From Paludibacteraceae bacterium (GTDB lineage: Bacteria > Bacteroidota > Bacteroidia > Bacteroidales > Paludibacteraceae), in assembly GCA_016285885.1 (NCBI GenBank), contig JAEERP010000009.1, positions 58,706-122,705 of the forward strand: a stretch of DNA of 64,000 nt, read 5' to 3'. Within the stretch, counting starts at the first letter, position 1; each line of letters begins with the position of its first letter. Positions 1 through 7,752 of the stretch are shown in pieces. Under the pieces are notes generated by a model. The model had not been told where the DNA came from. It made no database searches and saw only the letters and a program-made list of their open reading frames with translations. The translations under genes and the position numbers were made by a program.

Positions 1-99
1 CGTCAGGTGATGAAGTACTTCGATAAAGCGGACGCTTCCAAGGTTCAATCGTCGAATTATCCAGTTGGTGTTTATTGTAAAAAAATTGAGGTAAAATAA
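1..99 (+). CDS. C-terminal end of an unidentified protein (partial)
   Basis: Frame 1 is open from the window edge and ends with TAA at 97-99, giving the last 32 residues of a protein that begins outside the window. The tail ends in VYCKKIEVK and is rich in lysine. I do not recognise the family from this fragment. It reads the same way as the SprT-like gene further on, and a strong hairpin terminator on the same strand follows about 115 bases downstream. Confidence 0.6.
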   Translation, partial: RQVMKYFDKADASKVQSSNYPVGVYCKKIEVK

Positions 100-122
100 T
101 AAATTAGGACTTCGGGAGAGTT

Positions 123-138
123 TGGCACGCTTTTTGTA
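123..138 (+). promoter_or_regulatory. Sigma-54-like -24/-12 element
   Basis: TGGCACG at 123-129, four bases, then TTGTA at 134-138. The GG and GT doublets are 12 bases apart, as in sigma-54 promoters (TGGCACG-N4-TTGCW); only the C of the GC doublet differs. A vegetative-type TAAATTTG also lies at 173-180. No gene follows before the terminator at 214-247, so any transcript would be about 60-100 nt long and non-coding. Confidence 0.35.
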
Positions 139-213
139 CTATACTTAATGGCGTTGTGAAATGCTTTCCTTATAAATTTGTAGTTTAGTTCTAATTTGCG
201 TTTTTTAAAAAGA

Positions 214-247
214 AAAGCCATCCATTTCGGGTGGCTTTCTTTTTTTG
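214..247 (+). terminator. Rho-independent terminator
   Basis: A 10-bp stem (214-223 with 229-238, one G-T pair) with a 5-base loop ATTTC is followed by a T-rich run. It closes transcription from the partial gene at the window start or from a short transcript begun near 150-187. Confidence 0.8.
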
Positions 248-302
248 TTGTTTGTCGGTGAGTCGATTGTGCGGTCTGCCTTTTCCGCTATCCGATTGTA
301 TA

Positions 303-338
303 AAAACAAAAGAGACTGACCCTTTTCAGAATCAGTCT
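303..338 (-). terminator. Terminator of tRNA-Phe
   Basis: AGACTGA (313-319) pairs with TCAGTCT (332-338). On the minus strand the hairpin follows the tRNA by 6 bases and is followed by a T-rich stretch (TCTTTTGTTTTT). Confidence 0.75.
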
Positions 339-344
339 TTTCAG

Positions 345-417
345 TGGTACCACCAGGAATCGAACCGGGGACACAAGGATTTTCAGTCCTTTGCTCTACC
401 AACTGAGCTATGGCACC
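345..417 (-). tRNA. tRNA-Phe (anticodon GAA)
   Basis: Read on the minus strand, the 73-nt molecule has acceptor arms GGTGCCA and TGGTACC (one G-T pair), a D arm with AGCTC...GAGC, anticodon arm AGGACTGAAAATCCT with GAA, and a TTCGATT T-loop. The discriminator is A, and CCA is not encoded, as is common in Bacteroidota. The T stem (CCCGG with CCTGG) carries one C-U mismatch. A matching promoter lies upstream and a hairpin terminator downstream, so it is a single-gene unit. Confidence 0.95.
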
Positions 418-435
418 TTCTTTGTTTTTGCTCTG

Positions 436-465
436 CAAAGGTAGATACTTTTCTTGAAGTGGCAA
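436..465 (-). promoter_or_regulatory. Promoter of tRNA-Phe (-33 TTTG, -7 TACCTTTG)
   Basis: On the minus strand TTTG lies 19 bases before TACCTTTG (436-443 on plus as CAAAGGTA). This is a full match to the Bacteroidales consensus and places the transcript start about 12 bases before the tRNA. Confidence 0.75.
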
Positions 466-516
466 ATTTTTTCGGATTAAAATTTAATATTATTTTTTAT
501 AGAACTGATTATCAAT

Positions 517-524
517 TATATTTG
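517..524 (+). promoter_or_regulatory. -7 box (TATATTTG) of the SprT-like gene
   Basis: TATATTTG matches TAnnTTTG exactly and lies 31 bases before the ATG at 556. No clear -33 TTG is seen. Confidence 0.55.
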
Positions 525-555
525 TACTCCTTTTGATGAGTATAATAGAATAAAG

Positions 556-1284
556 ATGGGCCGGGAAGTGGGTGAAATAGAGGTGGAAGGGATCGGAAAG
601 GTCTTGGTTTCCTATAGTGGCAGGGCAAAATATGTATCCATTAGGATAAAACCCGGGCAGATTGTATTGGTTATTCCGCATAGGTATACCCTTAGGGAGG
701 CGCTCAATTTCCTCGACAAGAAAAGAGAATGGATTCAGGATACCGTACGAAAGAGCGAGAAGCGCTTGTCGTCCATGCGGCCTATCCTTTTTGATGAATC
801 TACCGAGTACAAGACCCTAACCTTTGAGGTTTGTATCACACGTGTGGAGGGGCCACATTTCCAATCGAAGTTGCAGGAGGGCGTGTTGACCATCTATTGT
901 CCGAAAAGTGCGGATATCGCGTCGGAGAGCGTCCAAACGCTCATCAAGAAGGTTGTCGAGCGGACGATGACGGTGGAGGCGAAGCGTGTTTTGCCGGACC
1001 GGTTGCGATACATTGCGGAGAGATGTGGTTTGAAGTATGATAGTTGCCGTATCCGAAACGTACGTTCCATATGGGGCAGCTGCACAAAAGAAAGCCACAT
1101 CAGTTTAAATTTATACCTGATGCGGCTTCCACAACATTTGATAGATTACGTTCTAATTCACGAATTGTGCCATACTGTCGAGTTGAATCACAGTGAGCGT
1201 TTCTGGGCCCTTGTGGATTCGTTCACGGGAGGGAGGGCCAAATCCCTCCGGAAGGAGCTCCGTGGATATTACCCTGGCATTTGA
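556..1284 (+). CDS. SprT/YgjP-like zinc metallopeptidase (M48/DUF45 family)
   Basis: A 242-residue cytoplasmic protein with the zinc-protease signature HELCH at about residues 203-207 and a third likely ligand in the HSERFW segment about ten residues on. These are the marks of the YgjP-like DUF45 group related to SprT and M48 peptidases. The preceding RSIWGSC motif is also typical of the family. Length is normal (about 230-250). The physiological substrate is not established for most members. There is no signal peptide. The ATG at 556 follows a good -7 box by 31 bases. The gene stands alone between tRNA-Phe and convergent lipoprotein genes. Confidence 0.9.
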   Translation: MGREVGEIEVEGIGKVLVSYSGRAKYVSIRIKPGQIVLVIPHRYTLREALNFLDKKREWIQDTVRKSEKRLSSMRPILFDESTEYKTLTFEVCITRVEGPHFQSKLQEGVLTIYCPKSADIASESVQTLIKKVVERTMTVEAKRVLPDRLRYIAERCGLKYDSCRIRNVRSIWGSCTKESHISLNLYLMRLPQHLIDYVLIHELCHTVELNHSERFWALVDSFTGGRAKSLRKELRGYYPGI

Positions 1285-1339
1285 GCCTTTTGCCGAACAG
1301 AGCCGTTAGGTGGTCTGTGGGAGCCTTTGGACAGATATC

Positions 1340-1828
1340 TTAATCCTGCCGTCTGTTGACGTTGACATGCTTCAACTCGATGTAGTGGTCGCTCCGATGG
1401 TCGTAGCTGCCATCTTTATAAGCCCAGTAATCGGCCACATCCATGTAGAAGTACCCATACATGTAGTTGTTTGTCACTTCCCTGAGATCAATGCAGGATA
1501 TGTCGTTCTGCCATCTGCCTCCATAGTTCAACGCAATGACGCTGTATGCATCATCCAGCCAATACCAGCCAAACTCGTAGGTCTGTTGGTAAACGCCTTT
1601 GTAATAGAACTCCTCGAAGCCATATTTGTAGCTGTTTTCCTCGTAAAAGAAGAATCTGCTGAAGTAGTTTTCTTGTCCGTAATATTCCTTGATCGGTAAT
1701 ACTCCTTCCCAACAAACGCCGGTGATGATTCTTCCTTCCATCTCCTCTTCGTCCTGGCACGAGGTGAAGCCGCTGATGGCCAGCGCTGACAAAAGGAGTG
1801 TGATGATTTTTCTGCGTAAAGATTTCAT
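1340..1828 (-). CDS. Hypothetical lipoprotein
   Basis: A protein of about 162 residues with a lipoprotein signal peptide: KSLRRK at the N terminus, a hydrophobic core, and a lipobox ending SGFTSC followed by acidic DEEEME. Acidic residues just after the lipidated cysteine favour export to the cell surface in Bacteroidota. The mature part is very rich in Tyr, Trp and Phe, suggesting a small beta-sheet domain, but I recognise no family. Two in-frame ATGs (1834 and 1828) are possible starts; I chose MKSL because it begins a standard signal peptide. It converges on the SprT-like gene with a 55-base gap. 1835-2090 holds no gene I can support. Confidence 0.75.
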   Translation of the reverse strand: MKSLRRKIITLLLSALAISGFTSCQDEEEMEGRIITGVCWEGVLPIKEYYGQENYFSRFFFYEENSYKYGFEEFYYKGVYQQTYEFGWYWLDDAYSVIALNYGGRWQNDISCIDLREVTNNYMYGYFYMDVADYWAYKDGSYDHRSDHYIELKHVNVNRRQD

Positions 1829-2090
1829 GCTCATTCTTTTAGGTTTAAAAATAGTTTAAACGAACTATGCGACGGTCTCCTGGAGGGAGCCGCCTCTTGA
1901 TAGCTCTATACAAAATTAAAAAAATAAATCAGAATCGCAACAAATATGGCATGTTTTTCAGACACTATAAGGGCTAAAGATATGTGTAAAAAGAGTATGC
2001 GGTGTGAGACGTTATTCTTTTGGAGCACGTCGGTTGTCCTGCTTCCGTCTGTCGTTGGGTTTCTTACGGCACGAGACCGGGAAGGGATGA

Positions 2091-2612
2091 TCAGTTGATC
2101 TGGTTAATCTCTCCGGTATAGTCCATCTGGAAGGAGAGTCCGTCACCCTCTGCGGTTATGTATATGGTGTATGTGTCATCCGAGTTCTTGCTGATTTTTG
2201 CTTTCGCTAATTCCAGGTCACGGATTTCGGATCCTCCCCATTCCTTCATGACATTCAGCCTTTTAGGTCCCATCGTGGCAATGGAATAGCTATCTACGCT
2301 TACATTGGAGAATAGGACTTGGAGGTATCTGGTGCCACAGTTGCTTTCTGAATTGAGGTCATATTCTTTATCCAATTCAGAATCTTTCATCACCAGTACA
2401 ATGGTCAACTCGTCGTTAGCGGTGGTGGCCTTGAAATTTAAGCCAGAACCTTTGGTGAGTTGTGTGGTGGCGGTTTGGTATTTTACGCCATTCACGACCA
2501 GAATGCGGGTTGGGGTGTCTTTTCCGTTGGTCTCCTCTTGAGCGTGTTCACATGAACTGAGGGCGAATATACACATTAATAGGGTGGCCCCGAAAGTGAA
2601 TAATGGTTTCAT
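2091..2612 (-). CDS. Hypothetical lipoprotein
   Basis: A 173-residue protein with a clear lipoprotein signal (MKPLFTFGATLLMC..., lipobox LSSC at about residues 18-21), then a polar linker (HAQEETNGKD) and a compact domain predicted to be beta-rich. The product is probably a small outer-membrane or surface lipoprotein of unknown role. A TATATTTG -7 box on the minus strand (2665-2672) lies 53 bases before the ATG. It has no operon partner. I do not recognise the family. Confidence 0.75.
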   Translation of the reverse strand: MKPLFTFGATLLMCIFALSSCEHAQEETNGKDTPTRILVVNGVKYQTATTQLTKGSGLNFKATTANDELTIVLVMKDSELDKEYDLNSESNCGTRYLQVLFSNVSVDSYSIATMGPKRLNVMKEWGGSEIRDLELAKAKISKNSDDTYTIYITAEGDGLSFQMDYTGEINQIN

Positions 2613-3057
2613 AAGTAATTGTTTTTACAATAAAAGCCACATACATAAATAGTTGAATGTGGTGCAAATATAATAATCTTATCTTGAATAATGTATAATC
2701 GTTAGTCAAAAATAGACGGAAATGACCCTCTTTTGTTGACGCCAAATAATTGTATATGAAATATTTGACAAAACTCCACGTCGAAGGTTCTGCGTAAAAA
2801 AAATCATATTAATTTAATGGCGTATTCATCATATTTATATAAATTGTTATTATATTTGTCGATAGCTGATCGGTGAAATGATCATGGAAATGGGTTTGCC
2901 ATCGCATGAAAGAGATGTGCGCTCATTTTTTAATTTTCTGATAACGAATCTTGTACGATTTGAATACAATATTTTTTCGTATGTTCTCGTTATATATAAT
3001 AGGAATGCATGAAAATGTATCAAGTGAAGTTAGGGGTTTAATTTTAATTCATTCATT
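2613..3057. other. AT-rich intergenic region with divergent promoters
   Basis: This 445-base stretch is much richer in A and T than the flanking genes. It holds the minus-strand -7 box TATATTTG (2665-2672) for the lipoprotein gene and a plus-strand TATATTTG at 2851-2858. If the latter drives the amidotransferase gene its leader would be about 190 nt. No ORF, hairpin terminator or known RNA motif could be supported. Confidence 0.5.
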
Positions 3058-4113
3058 ATGGTAAGAAGATGTTGTATATGTAATTTGCCCGATAATTATC
3101 CATACATCACTTATAATGAGGAGGGTGTATGTAATTATTGTTTGACGAATAAGGGGAAATACTATTATCCCGGAATGGAAGCCTTGAAAAAGGATGTGGA
3201 TGCGGTATTGTCGCAAAGTGATCCGAACAGGAAGTATGATTGCGCGGTGGGTGTTAGTGGCGGAAGGGATAGCTCATATCTCCTCTACTTTGCGAAAAAG
3301 GTTCTGAACCTGAATGTGTTGGCTGTCTCCATAGAACATGATTTCATGACTCCTCAGGCGAGGCAGAATGTTAAAACCATCGTGGAGAAGTTGGGAGTGG
3401 ACATCCACTATATCAAAAACGAGGTGTTGAACACGTCGGGTAGACAATGTGTCCGTAATTGGGCAAAAAAACCCGATATCGCCATGTGCGCCACTTTCTG
3501 CACGGGCTGTCGCTATGGAATCAAGAAGTTGATCCCGAAATTTGTGCGTGAACAGCAAATCCCTTTGTTGTTGACGGGCGACACACCATTTGAGTTGATG
3601 GATTATCGTGTGGATTTGCTTTGTGAAGGCAAGCCTGCTAATACGAAGAATAAAGTTATAGGGTATGGTAAGCGATTGCTGAAGAACCCTTCTTATCTGA
3701 GCTCGATTAAAACATTGTACTACCAATTCCAGGACTTCGTATCATGGGAGGGCGCAAAGAAGAAGTCCATCCCTGTGCGGATCCAACCTTTCTTCTATAT
3801 CGAATGGAAGAAGGAGGAGGTCATTACCAAGATCACGGAGTTGGGGTGGAGCTACAATGACAATTTCCACTCCACATGGCGGTCTGATTGTTATATCAAC
3901 ATGCTTAGACAATTCTTCTACAAGAAGGAATTGGGATTTAATGACATGGATGTCTATTATGGCGAATTGCTCAGAAATAAGGAGATAGAGAAACCGGAGG
4001 CGCTGGCACATATCCAGGAAGAGGGTAACTATAGCGAAGATGTGGTTCGCTCTATTTTGAAAGAGTACTACGACGTGGATTATGATGATGTGATCCGACG
4101 GATGAAAAAATAG
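3058..4113 (+). CDS. N-acetyl-sugar amidotransferase, PP-loop ATPase (WbpG/PseA-like)
   Basis: A 351-residue protein. The N terminus has two Cys pairs (CCIC at about 5-8 and CNYC at about 26-29) forming a probable zinc site. The ATP-pyrophosphatase P-loop SGGRDSSY follows at about 65-72, and CTGCRYG occurs near residue 150. This is the layout of WbpG/PseA-type amidotransferases, which add an amidine to N-acetyl sugars of O-antigen, capsule or pseudaminic-type glycans, using ammonia from a HisH/HisF-like partner. No partner genes and no glycan cluster are nearby, so the acceptor is unknown. The gene sits behind an AT-rich leader and ends in a strong terminator, suggesting a self-contained, possibly transferred unit. 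Confidence 0.8.
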   Translation: MVRRCCICNLPDNYPYITYNEEGVCNYCLTNKGKYYYPGMEALKKDVDAVLSQSDPNRKYDCAVGVSGGRDSSYLLYFAKKVLNLNVLAVSIEHDFMTPQARQNVKTIVEKLGVDIHYIKNEVLNTSGRQCVRNWAKKPDIAMCATFCTGCRYGIKKLIPKFVREQQIPLLLTGDTPFELMDYRVDLLCEGKPANTKNKVIGYGKRLLKNPSYLSSIKTLYYQFQDFVSWEGAKKKSIPVRIQPFFYIEWKKEEVITKITELGWSYNDNFHSTWRSDCYINMLRQFFYKKELGFNDMDVYYGELLRNKEIEKPEALAHIQEEGNYSEDVVRSILKEYYDVDYDDVIRRMKK

Positions 4114-4134
4114 TGTCTTAGTTGATGTCAATTG

Positions 4135-4167
4135 GGTCTGGGTCTTTCGTGGACTCAGACCTTTTTT
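4135..4167 (+). terminator. Rho-independent terminator
   Basis: A 10-bp stem (4135-4144 with 4152-4161, one G-T pair) followed by six T residues at 4162-4167, 22 bases after the amidotransferase stop codon. Confidence 0.85.
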
Positions 4168-4185
4168 GTAAGTGGGTACTTTTTA

Positions 4186-4214
4186 TTGGCATTTAAAAGA
4201 ATTCATTATATTTG
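4186..4214 (+). promoter_or_regulatory. Promoter of the PL11 lyase gene
   Basis: TTG at 4186-4188, 18 bases, then TATATTTG at 4207-4214. The ATG follows 39 bases later. The match to the Bacteroidales promoter is good. Confidence 0.65.
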
Positions 4215-4253
4215 CGACAATAATATATATAGATACTAAAAATACTTACCAAA

Positions 4254-6713
4254 ATGAAAAACATTTACACACTATTATTGTCCGGCATGATGGCGGTCGT
4301 GGCGAACATCCCTTCCGCATCCGCGGATGCATCGAGGGGACTATGGGCTTGCCAGACGGTTAAGAATGACAATGTCTTCGTCAGCTGGCGAATGAGAGGT
4401 ACGGATGCGCCGAAGTCCACCACTTACAAACTATATGCGGACGGCAAGTTGGTGAAGGAATTCACCGACCGTACCAACACCACGCTTTCCAAGAACTATG
4501 CGAACTCGACCTTCTCGGTGGAGGTCTATAACAAAGAGGGCGAAATGATTGATTCCCAGGAGGGTGTCAAATGCGACGGTAATCATTTCCGTCATCTCCA
4601 ACTGAATCATCCAGGCTCTTACCGCTTGCCTGATGGCACGACGGTGACCTATTCTCCGTATGACTGCTCCGCCTATGATATGGACGGTGACGGAGAACAG
4701 GAGATCATCCTTTGCTGGGAAGGAGGTACGGGTGCGCTGGCAACCCCTACGGCTCCTCCGATTTTGGACTGTCTGAAGTTGGACGGCACGTTGTTGTGGC
4801 GTATCAATTTAGGACCAAATGTGTTGGCTGGTTGTCGCTTCACGTTCCTGTGCTACGATTTCGACGGGGATGGGTATGGTGAGTTGATCGCCAAGACGGC
4901 CCAGGGCTCGAAGGACGCTACCGGCAATTTCCTTTCGAAAGGTGCGGCGGCGGGCGCTAACCATTCCGCCTCTTCCATCAACAGCTCTGGTGTTATCACG
5001 GATGGAGGGAAAGAGTGGATCACTTGCTTCAGCGGCAAGGACGGCAAGGAGTTGGCGACAATCGATTATTGGCCATATTTCAGTATCCAGAAGGATTGGG
5101 ACGACAGAAGCACGAACACTGACGGCTCAACCTACGGACACCGAGGAAACTGGATGAAGGGTTGTGTGGCCTTTTTGCCTGTCAATGGCCAGGCTAAACC
5201 GTGCGCGGTGACCACGCGAGGCATCTACACCTATTCGTACGCCGCGGCATATTCGTGGGATGGACAGACTTTGTCCAACTTATGGAAGCACACCTCCGAC
5301 CGTCCCGGACAGGGCATATACGGGCAGGGTGCCCATAGCATCACGTGTGGTGATGTGGACAACGATGGTTATGATGAGATCATCGTCGGGGCCGCATGTC
5401 TTGACCATGACGGCTCCCTCTTGTGGAACACAGGCTTTGGGCATGGTGATGCCACCCACTTGGGCGAATTTGACCCTTCGAACGATGGCCTTGAATACTT
5501 TATGGTCATGGAGGAGACCACCGCCAAATATGATTGCGCATTGTTGGATGCGAAGACAGGTAAGGTGTTGACATCGAAGAATCAGACGGGTGGCGATACC
5601 GGCCGTGGACTCGCTTTGGATTGCGACAGCACGTATGATGGTGCGGAATGCATGGAGTGGAGCGATGAAAATCTCTTTACCTGCAAGGGACGTAACATCG
5701 CCGCATGGCATACGGGTAGCACGAAGAGCAGTTCCATCAATTACCGTATATTCTGGGATGGTGATTTGTTGGAGGAGTCTTATGACCGCGGACATGTGGA
5801 CAAGTGGAACATGGCGAGTAAGACATGGGATCGCCTTCACACTTTCGGGTATAATATCTATGTGGATGGTGTGAAGGTGGAGTATGCCGCCAACACGAAC
5901 AATGCCACCAAATATAATCCGTGCCTGCAAGCGGACATAGTGGGGGATTGGCGTGAGGAGGCTATCTTCTGGACATCGGTCAACAACAAATATTTCCTGA
6001 CAATCTACTCCTCTACCACAGATAGTCGTTATAAGTTGCCGTGGTTGCGCGACGACCACGTGTATGACATGGCTGTAGCATGGCAGAACTGCGGTTACAA
6101 CCAGCCTCCTCATTTGGGCTATAGTCCGTTGGAGTATTACAGGAATCTGGCTCATATGAAGGAGCCCGCCTCCCTCGTTAAGATGGGTGACGGAGAGGCC
6201 TCCCAAGAGGTGAAGCAAGGCGATCCCATCGTGGAATTCCATTACATCTTCGACAACGCCAGTTCAGTTGAAGTGACGGGCCTGCCGACGGGTGTCAACT
6301 ATAAGGTTGAAAAAGGATCGGTCTACATCAGTGGCGTGGCGGACGCTGAGCCGGGCGAATACGATTATGTCATCACCGCGAGGGGAGAAGGTGGCGATGC
6401 GACAAAGACAGGTAAGTTCACTATCCTCGAGAATGTGGGTATCTCATGGGCGAAAGCAGATGATGAGTCCTTCTCCATCAAGCCAAATCCAATGAGGGAG
6501 TCAACGGAGGTGATGATTCAAGTGCCTGCCGCACAGCGTGTGGATTGGGAGATCGTTGATATGACAGGCGTTCGTAAACAGAGCGGTTCGCTTTCCGAGG
6601 GGAATGGTCCGATACATTTCTTCATTGACCGGAATGATTTGGAAAGCGGCTCTTACCTTTTGATCGTTACGTCAAAGGAGAAGAGTTACCAGCGCATTTT
6701 AATGGTAAAGTAG
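4254..6713 (+). CDS. Secreted rhamnogalacturonan lyase, PL11 family, with T9SS C-terminal domain
   Basis: An 819-residue protein. Residues 1 to about 25 are a Sec signal peptide ending near ASA. A short fibronectin-like segment follows (about 26-110), then a large beta-propeller with repeated calcium-binding DxDGDG-type motifs (YDMDGDGEQE, YDFDGDGYGE, GDVDNDGYDE), as in PL11 lyases that cleave the rhamnogalacturonan-I backbone of pectin by beta-elimination. About 620-715 is an Ig-like linker. The last 80 or so residues (SIKPNPM..., GSYLLIVTSKEKSYQRILMVK-type ending) form a type IX secretion sorting domain, so the enzyme is probably carried to the cell surface. It is monocistronic with its own promoter and terminator; no SusC/SusD genes are adjacent. 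Confidence 0.9.
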   Translation: MKNIYTLLLSGMMAVVANIPSASADASRGLWACQTVKNDNVFVSWRMRGTDAPKSTTYKLYADGKLVKEFTDRTNTTLSKNYANSTFSVEVYNKEGEMIDSQEGVKCDGNHFRHLQLNHPGSYRLPDGTTVTYSPYDCSAYDMDGDGEQEIILCWEGGTGALATPTAPPILDCLKLDGTLLWRINLGPNVLAGCRFTFLCYDFDGDGYGELIAKTAQGSKDATGNFLSKGAAAGANHSASSINSSGVITDGGKEWITCFSGKDGKELATIDYWPYFSIQKDWDDRSTNTDGSTYGHRGNWMKGCVAFLPVNGQAKPCAVTTRGIYTYSYAAAYSWDGQTLSNLWKHTSDRPGQGIYGQGAHSITCGDVDNDGYDEIIVGAACLDHDGSLLWNTGFGHGDATHLGEFDPSNDGLEYFMVMEETTAKYDCALLDAKTGKVLTSKNQTGGDTGRGLALDCDSTYDGAECMEWSDENLFTCKGRNIAAWHTGSTKSSSINYRIFWDGDLLEESYDRGHVDKWNMASKTWDRLHTFGYNIYVDGVKVEYAANTNNATKYNPCLQADIVGDWREEAIFWTSVNNKYFLTIYSSTTDSRYKLPWLRDDHVYDMAVAWQNCGYNQPPHLGYSPLEYYRNLAHMKEPASLVKMGDGEASQEVKQGDPIVEFHYIFDNASSVEVTGLPTGVNYKVEKGSVYISGVADAEPGEYDYVITARGEGGDATKTGKFTILENVGISWAKADDESFSIKPNPMRESTEVMIQVPAAQRVDWEIVDMTGVRKQSGSLSEGNGPIHFFIDRNDLESGSYLLIVTSKEKSYQRILMVK

Positions 6714-6740
6714 AGTATCTTTCGATAGCATAAAAAGAAA

Positions 6741-6778
6741 GTGTGCCTGCTTCCCGATCAGGAGGCAGGCACACGTTT
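6741..6778. terminator. Bidirectional terminator between convergent genes
   Basis: GTGTGCCTGC (6741-6750) pairs with GCAGGCACAC (6765-6774). The flanks are T-rich on the plus side (GTTTTG) and A-rich on the other, so it can serve both the PL11 gene and the convergent small secreted protein. Confidence 0.8.
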
Positions 6779-6799
6779 TGTTGAGTAAAGCCGTTTCTT

Positions 6800-7342
6800 T
6801 TATTTCTTGTTCACGGCGAAAAGCCGTTCCTGTTCCTTGCGCAGTTTACCTTTGTTCAGCGATTTCAGCATCTTGTCTATCTTTTTGCAATCTCCGAAAT
6901 AAACCTTGTTTTTCTCGTAGTAGCGCAGGGTTGCCTCCAATGCGTAGTAGTGCATGTCGAAGGTGAATTCCTTTGATGTTTTCACATCCCGGTTGTAGAG
7001 GGCACATCCGCAAATATAGGATCCAAGTAGGATGCTTCTAAGATTTTCATTCTTACAGCTGAAAAAAGCGCCTGTTGTTTGTTCAGACATGGAAACCAAT
7101 ATCTCATCTGAGTAATCGACCCATGATAACACGAAACGTATTGCTGATAACGCATGTTCTCCATCTTTAAGAAAATCGGTGGTGAAGTAATACCTGGAAG
7201 TCTTAGCGACCAATTCATTGTCTGCCTTGCATTCTTCCGCACTTGTATATTTCCTCATCTCAGGGATTTCAAAGTCTGGCGCTGCGGCCCATGTGGTCGT
7301 TACGCATGTGAGCAGGAGTAAAAGGAGTTTAAATTTTCTCAT
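6800..7342 (-). CDS. Small secreted protein of unknown function
   Basis: A protein of about 180 residues with a Sec signal peptide (MRKFKLLLLLLTCVTTTWAA). The mature part is mostly alpha-helical by composition, with Cys residues at ECKAD, FSCKN, ICGCALY and GDCKK, and a basic C terminus. I chose ATG at 7342 because the longer frame would begin with TTG at 7348. I do not recognise the family. It stands alone, convergent with the PL11 gene. Up to 7689 the upstream region is AT-rich with an (AAAT)n stretch near 7457-7471, and no gene can be supported there. Confidence 0.65.
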   Translation of the reverse strand: MRKFKLLLLLLTCVTTTWAAAPDFEIPEMRKYTSAEECKADNELVAKTSRYYFTTDFLKDGEHALSAIRFVLSWVDYSDEILVSMSEQTTGAFFSCKNENLRSILLGSYICGCALYNRDVKTSKEFTFDMHYYALEATLRYYEKNKVYFGDCKKIDKMLKSLNKGKLRKEQERLFAVNKK

Positions 7343-7689
7343 AAGCAAAATATTTTATGGTTATTTCTATTCTCTAAGTGTAATATTCTGTGTGGATGGA
7401 ATGCTATTTTCATCTCTACATGCTCAACATTCTGGTAGATTCCTGCCACATCAAACAAATAAATAAATAAATCTCTTTCCATAAATATAGTGAATATTTT
7501 GAAAAGGATAATCTTTGTGATCTGTTTTTTTCGTGAATACACAAATAGAATTTTTCTTTTGCATGGAAGATGATGTGTATGTAGCTTATTTGCAGATATT
7601 TACGTAATAAACGAATGAGACAGGTGAGGTCCGTCTTCCTGTTTAGTGGTACGCCCCATGATTTCTTTGCACTTATTAATAGTCTGAAA

Positions 7690-7720
7690 TTGAATTTTTC
7701 ACGCGAAAGAGTTAACTTTG
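7690..7720 (+). promoter_or_regulatory. Promoter of glnS
   Basis: TTG at 7690-7692, 20 bases, then TAACTTTG at 7713-7720. Transcription would start near 7727, which rules out the upstream in-frame ATG at 7615 and supports the start at 7753. Confidence 0.75.
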
Positions 7721-7752
7721 CGCTTAAAAATTTCTTAAATAATAATTATTCA

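Noticed and set aside
5280..6242. Antisense frame of 320 codons inside the PL11 gene
   Set aside because: Composition is that of a reverse-frame shadow and it has no promoter or signal.
7457..7471. (AAAT)n stretch as a phase-variable repeat
   Set aside because: Only about four units, outside any gene and not near a promoter core; no sign of function.
7615..7752. N-terminal extension of GlnRS
   Set aside because: A full promoter (7690-7720) lies inside it and the extra residues do not resemble GlnRS.
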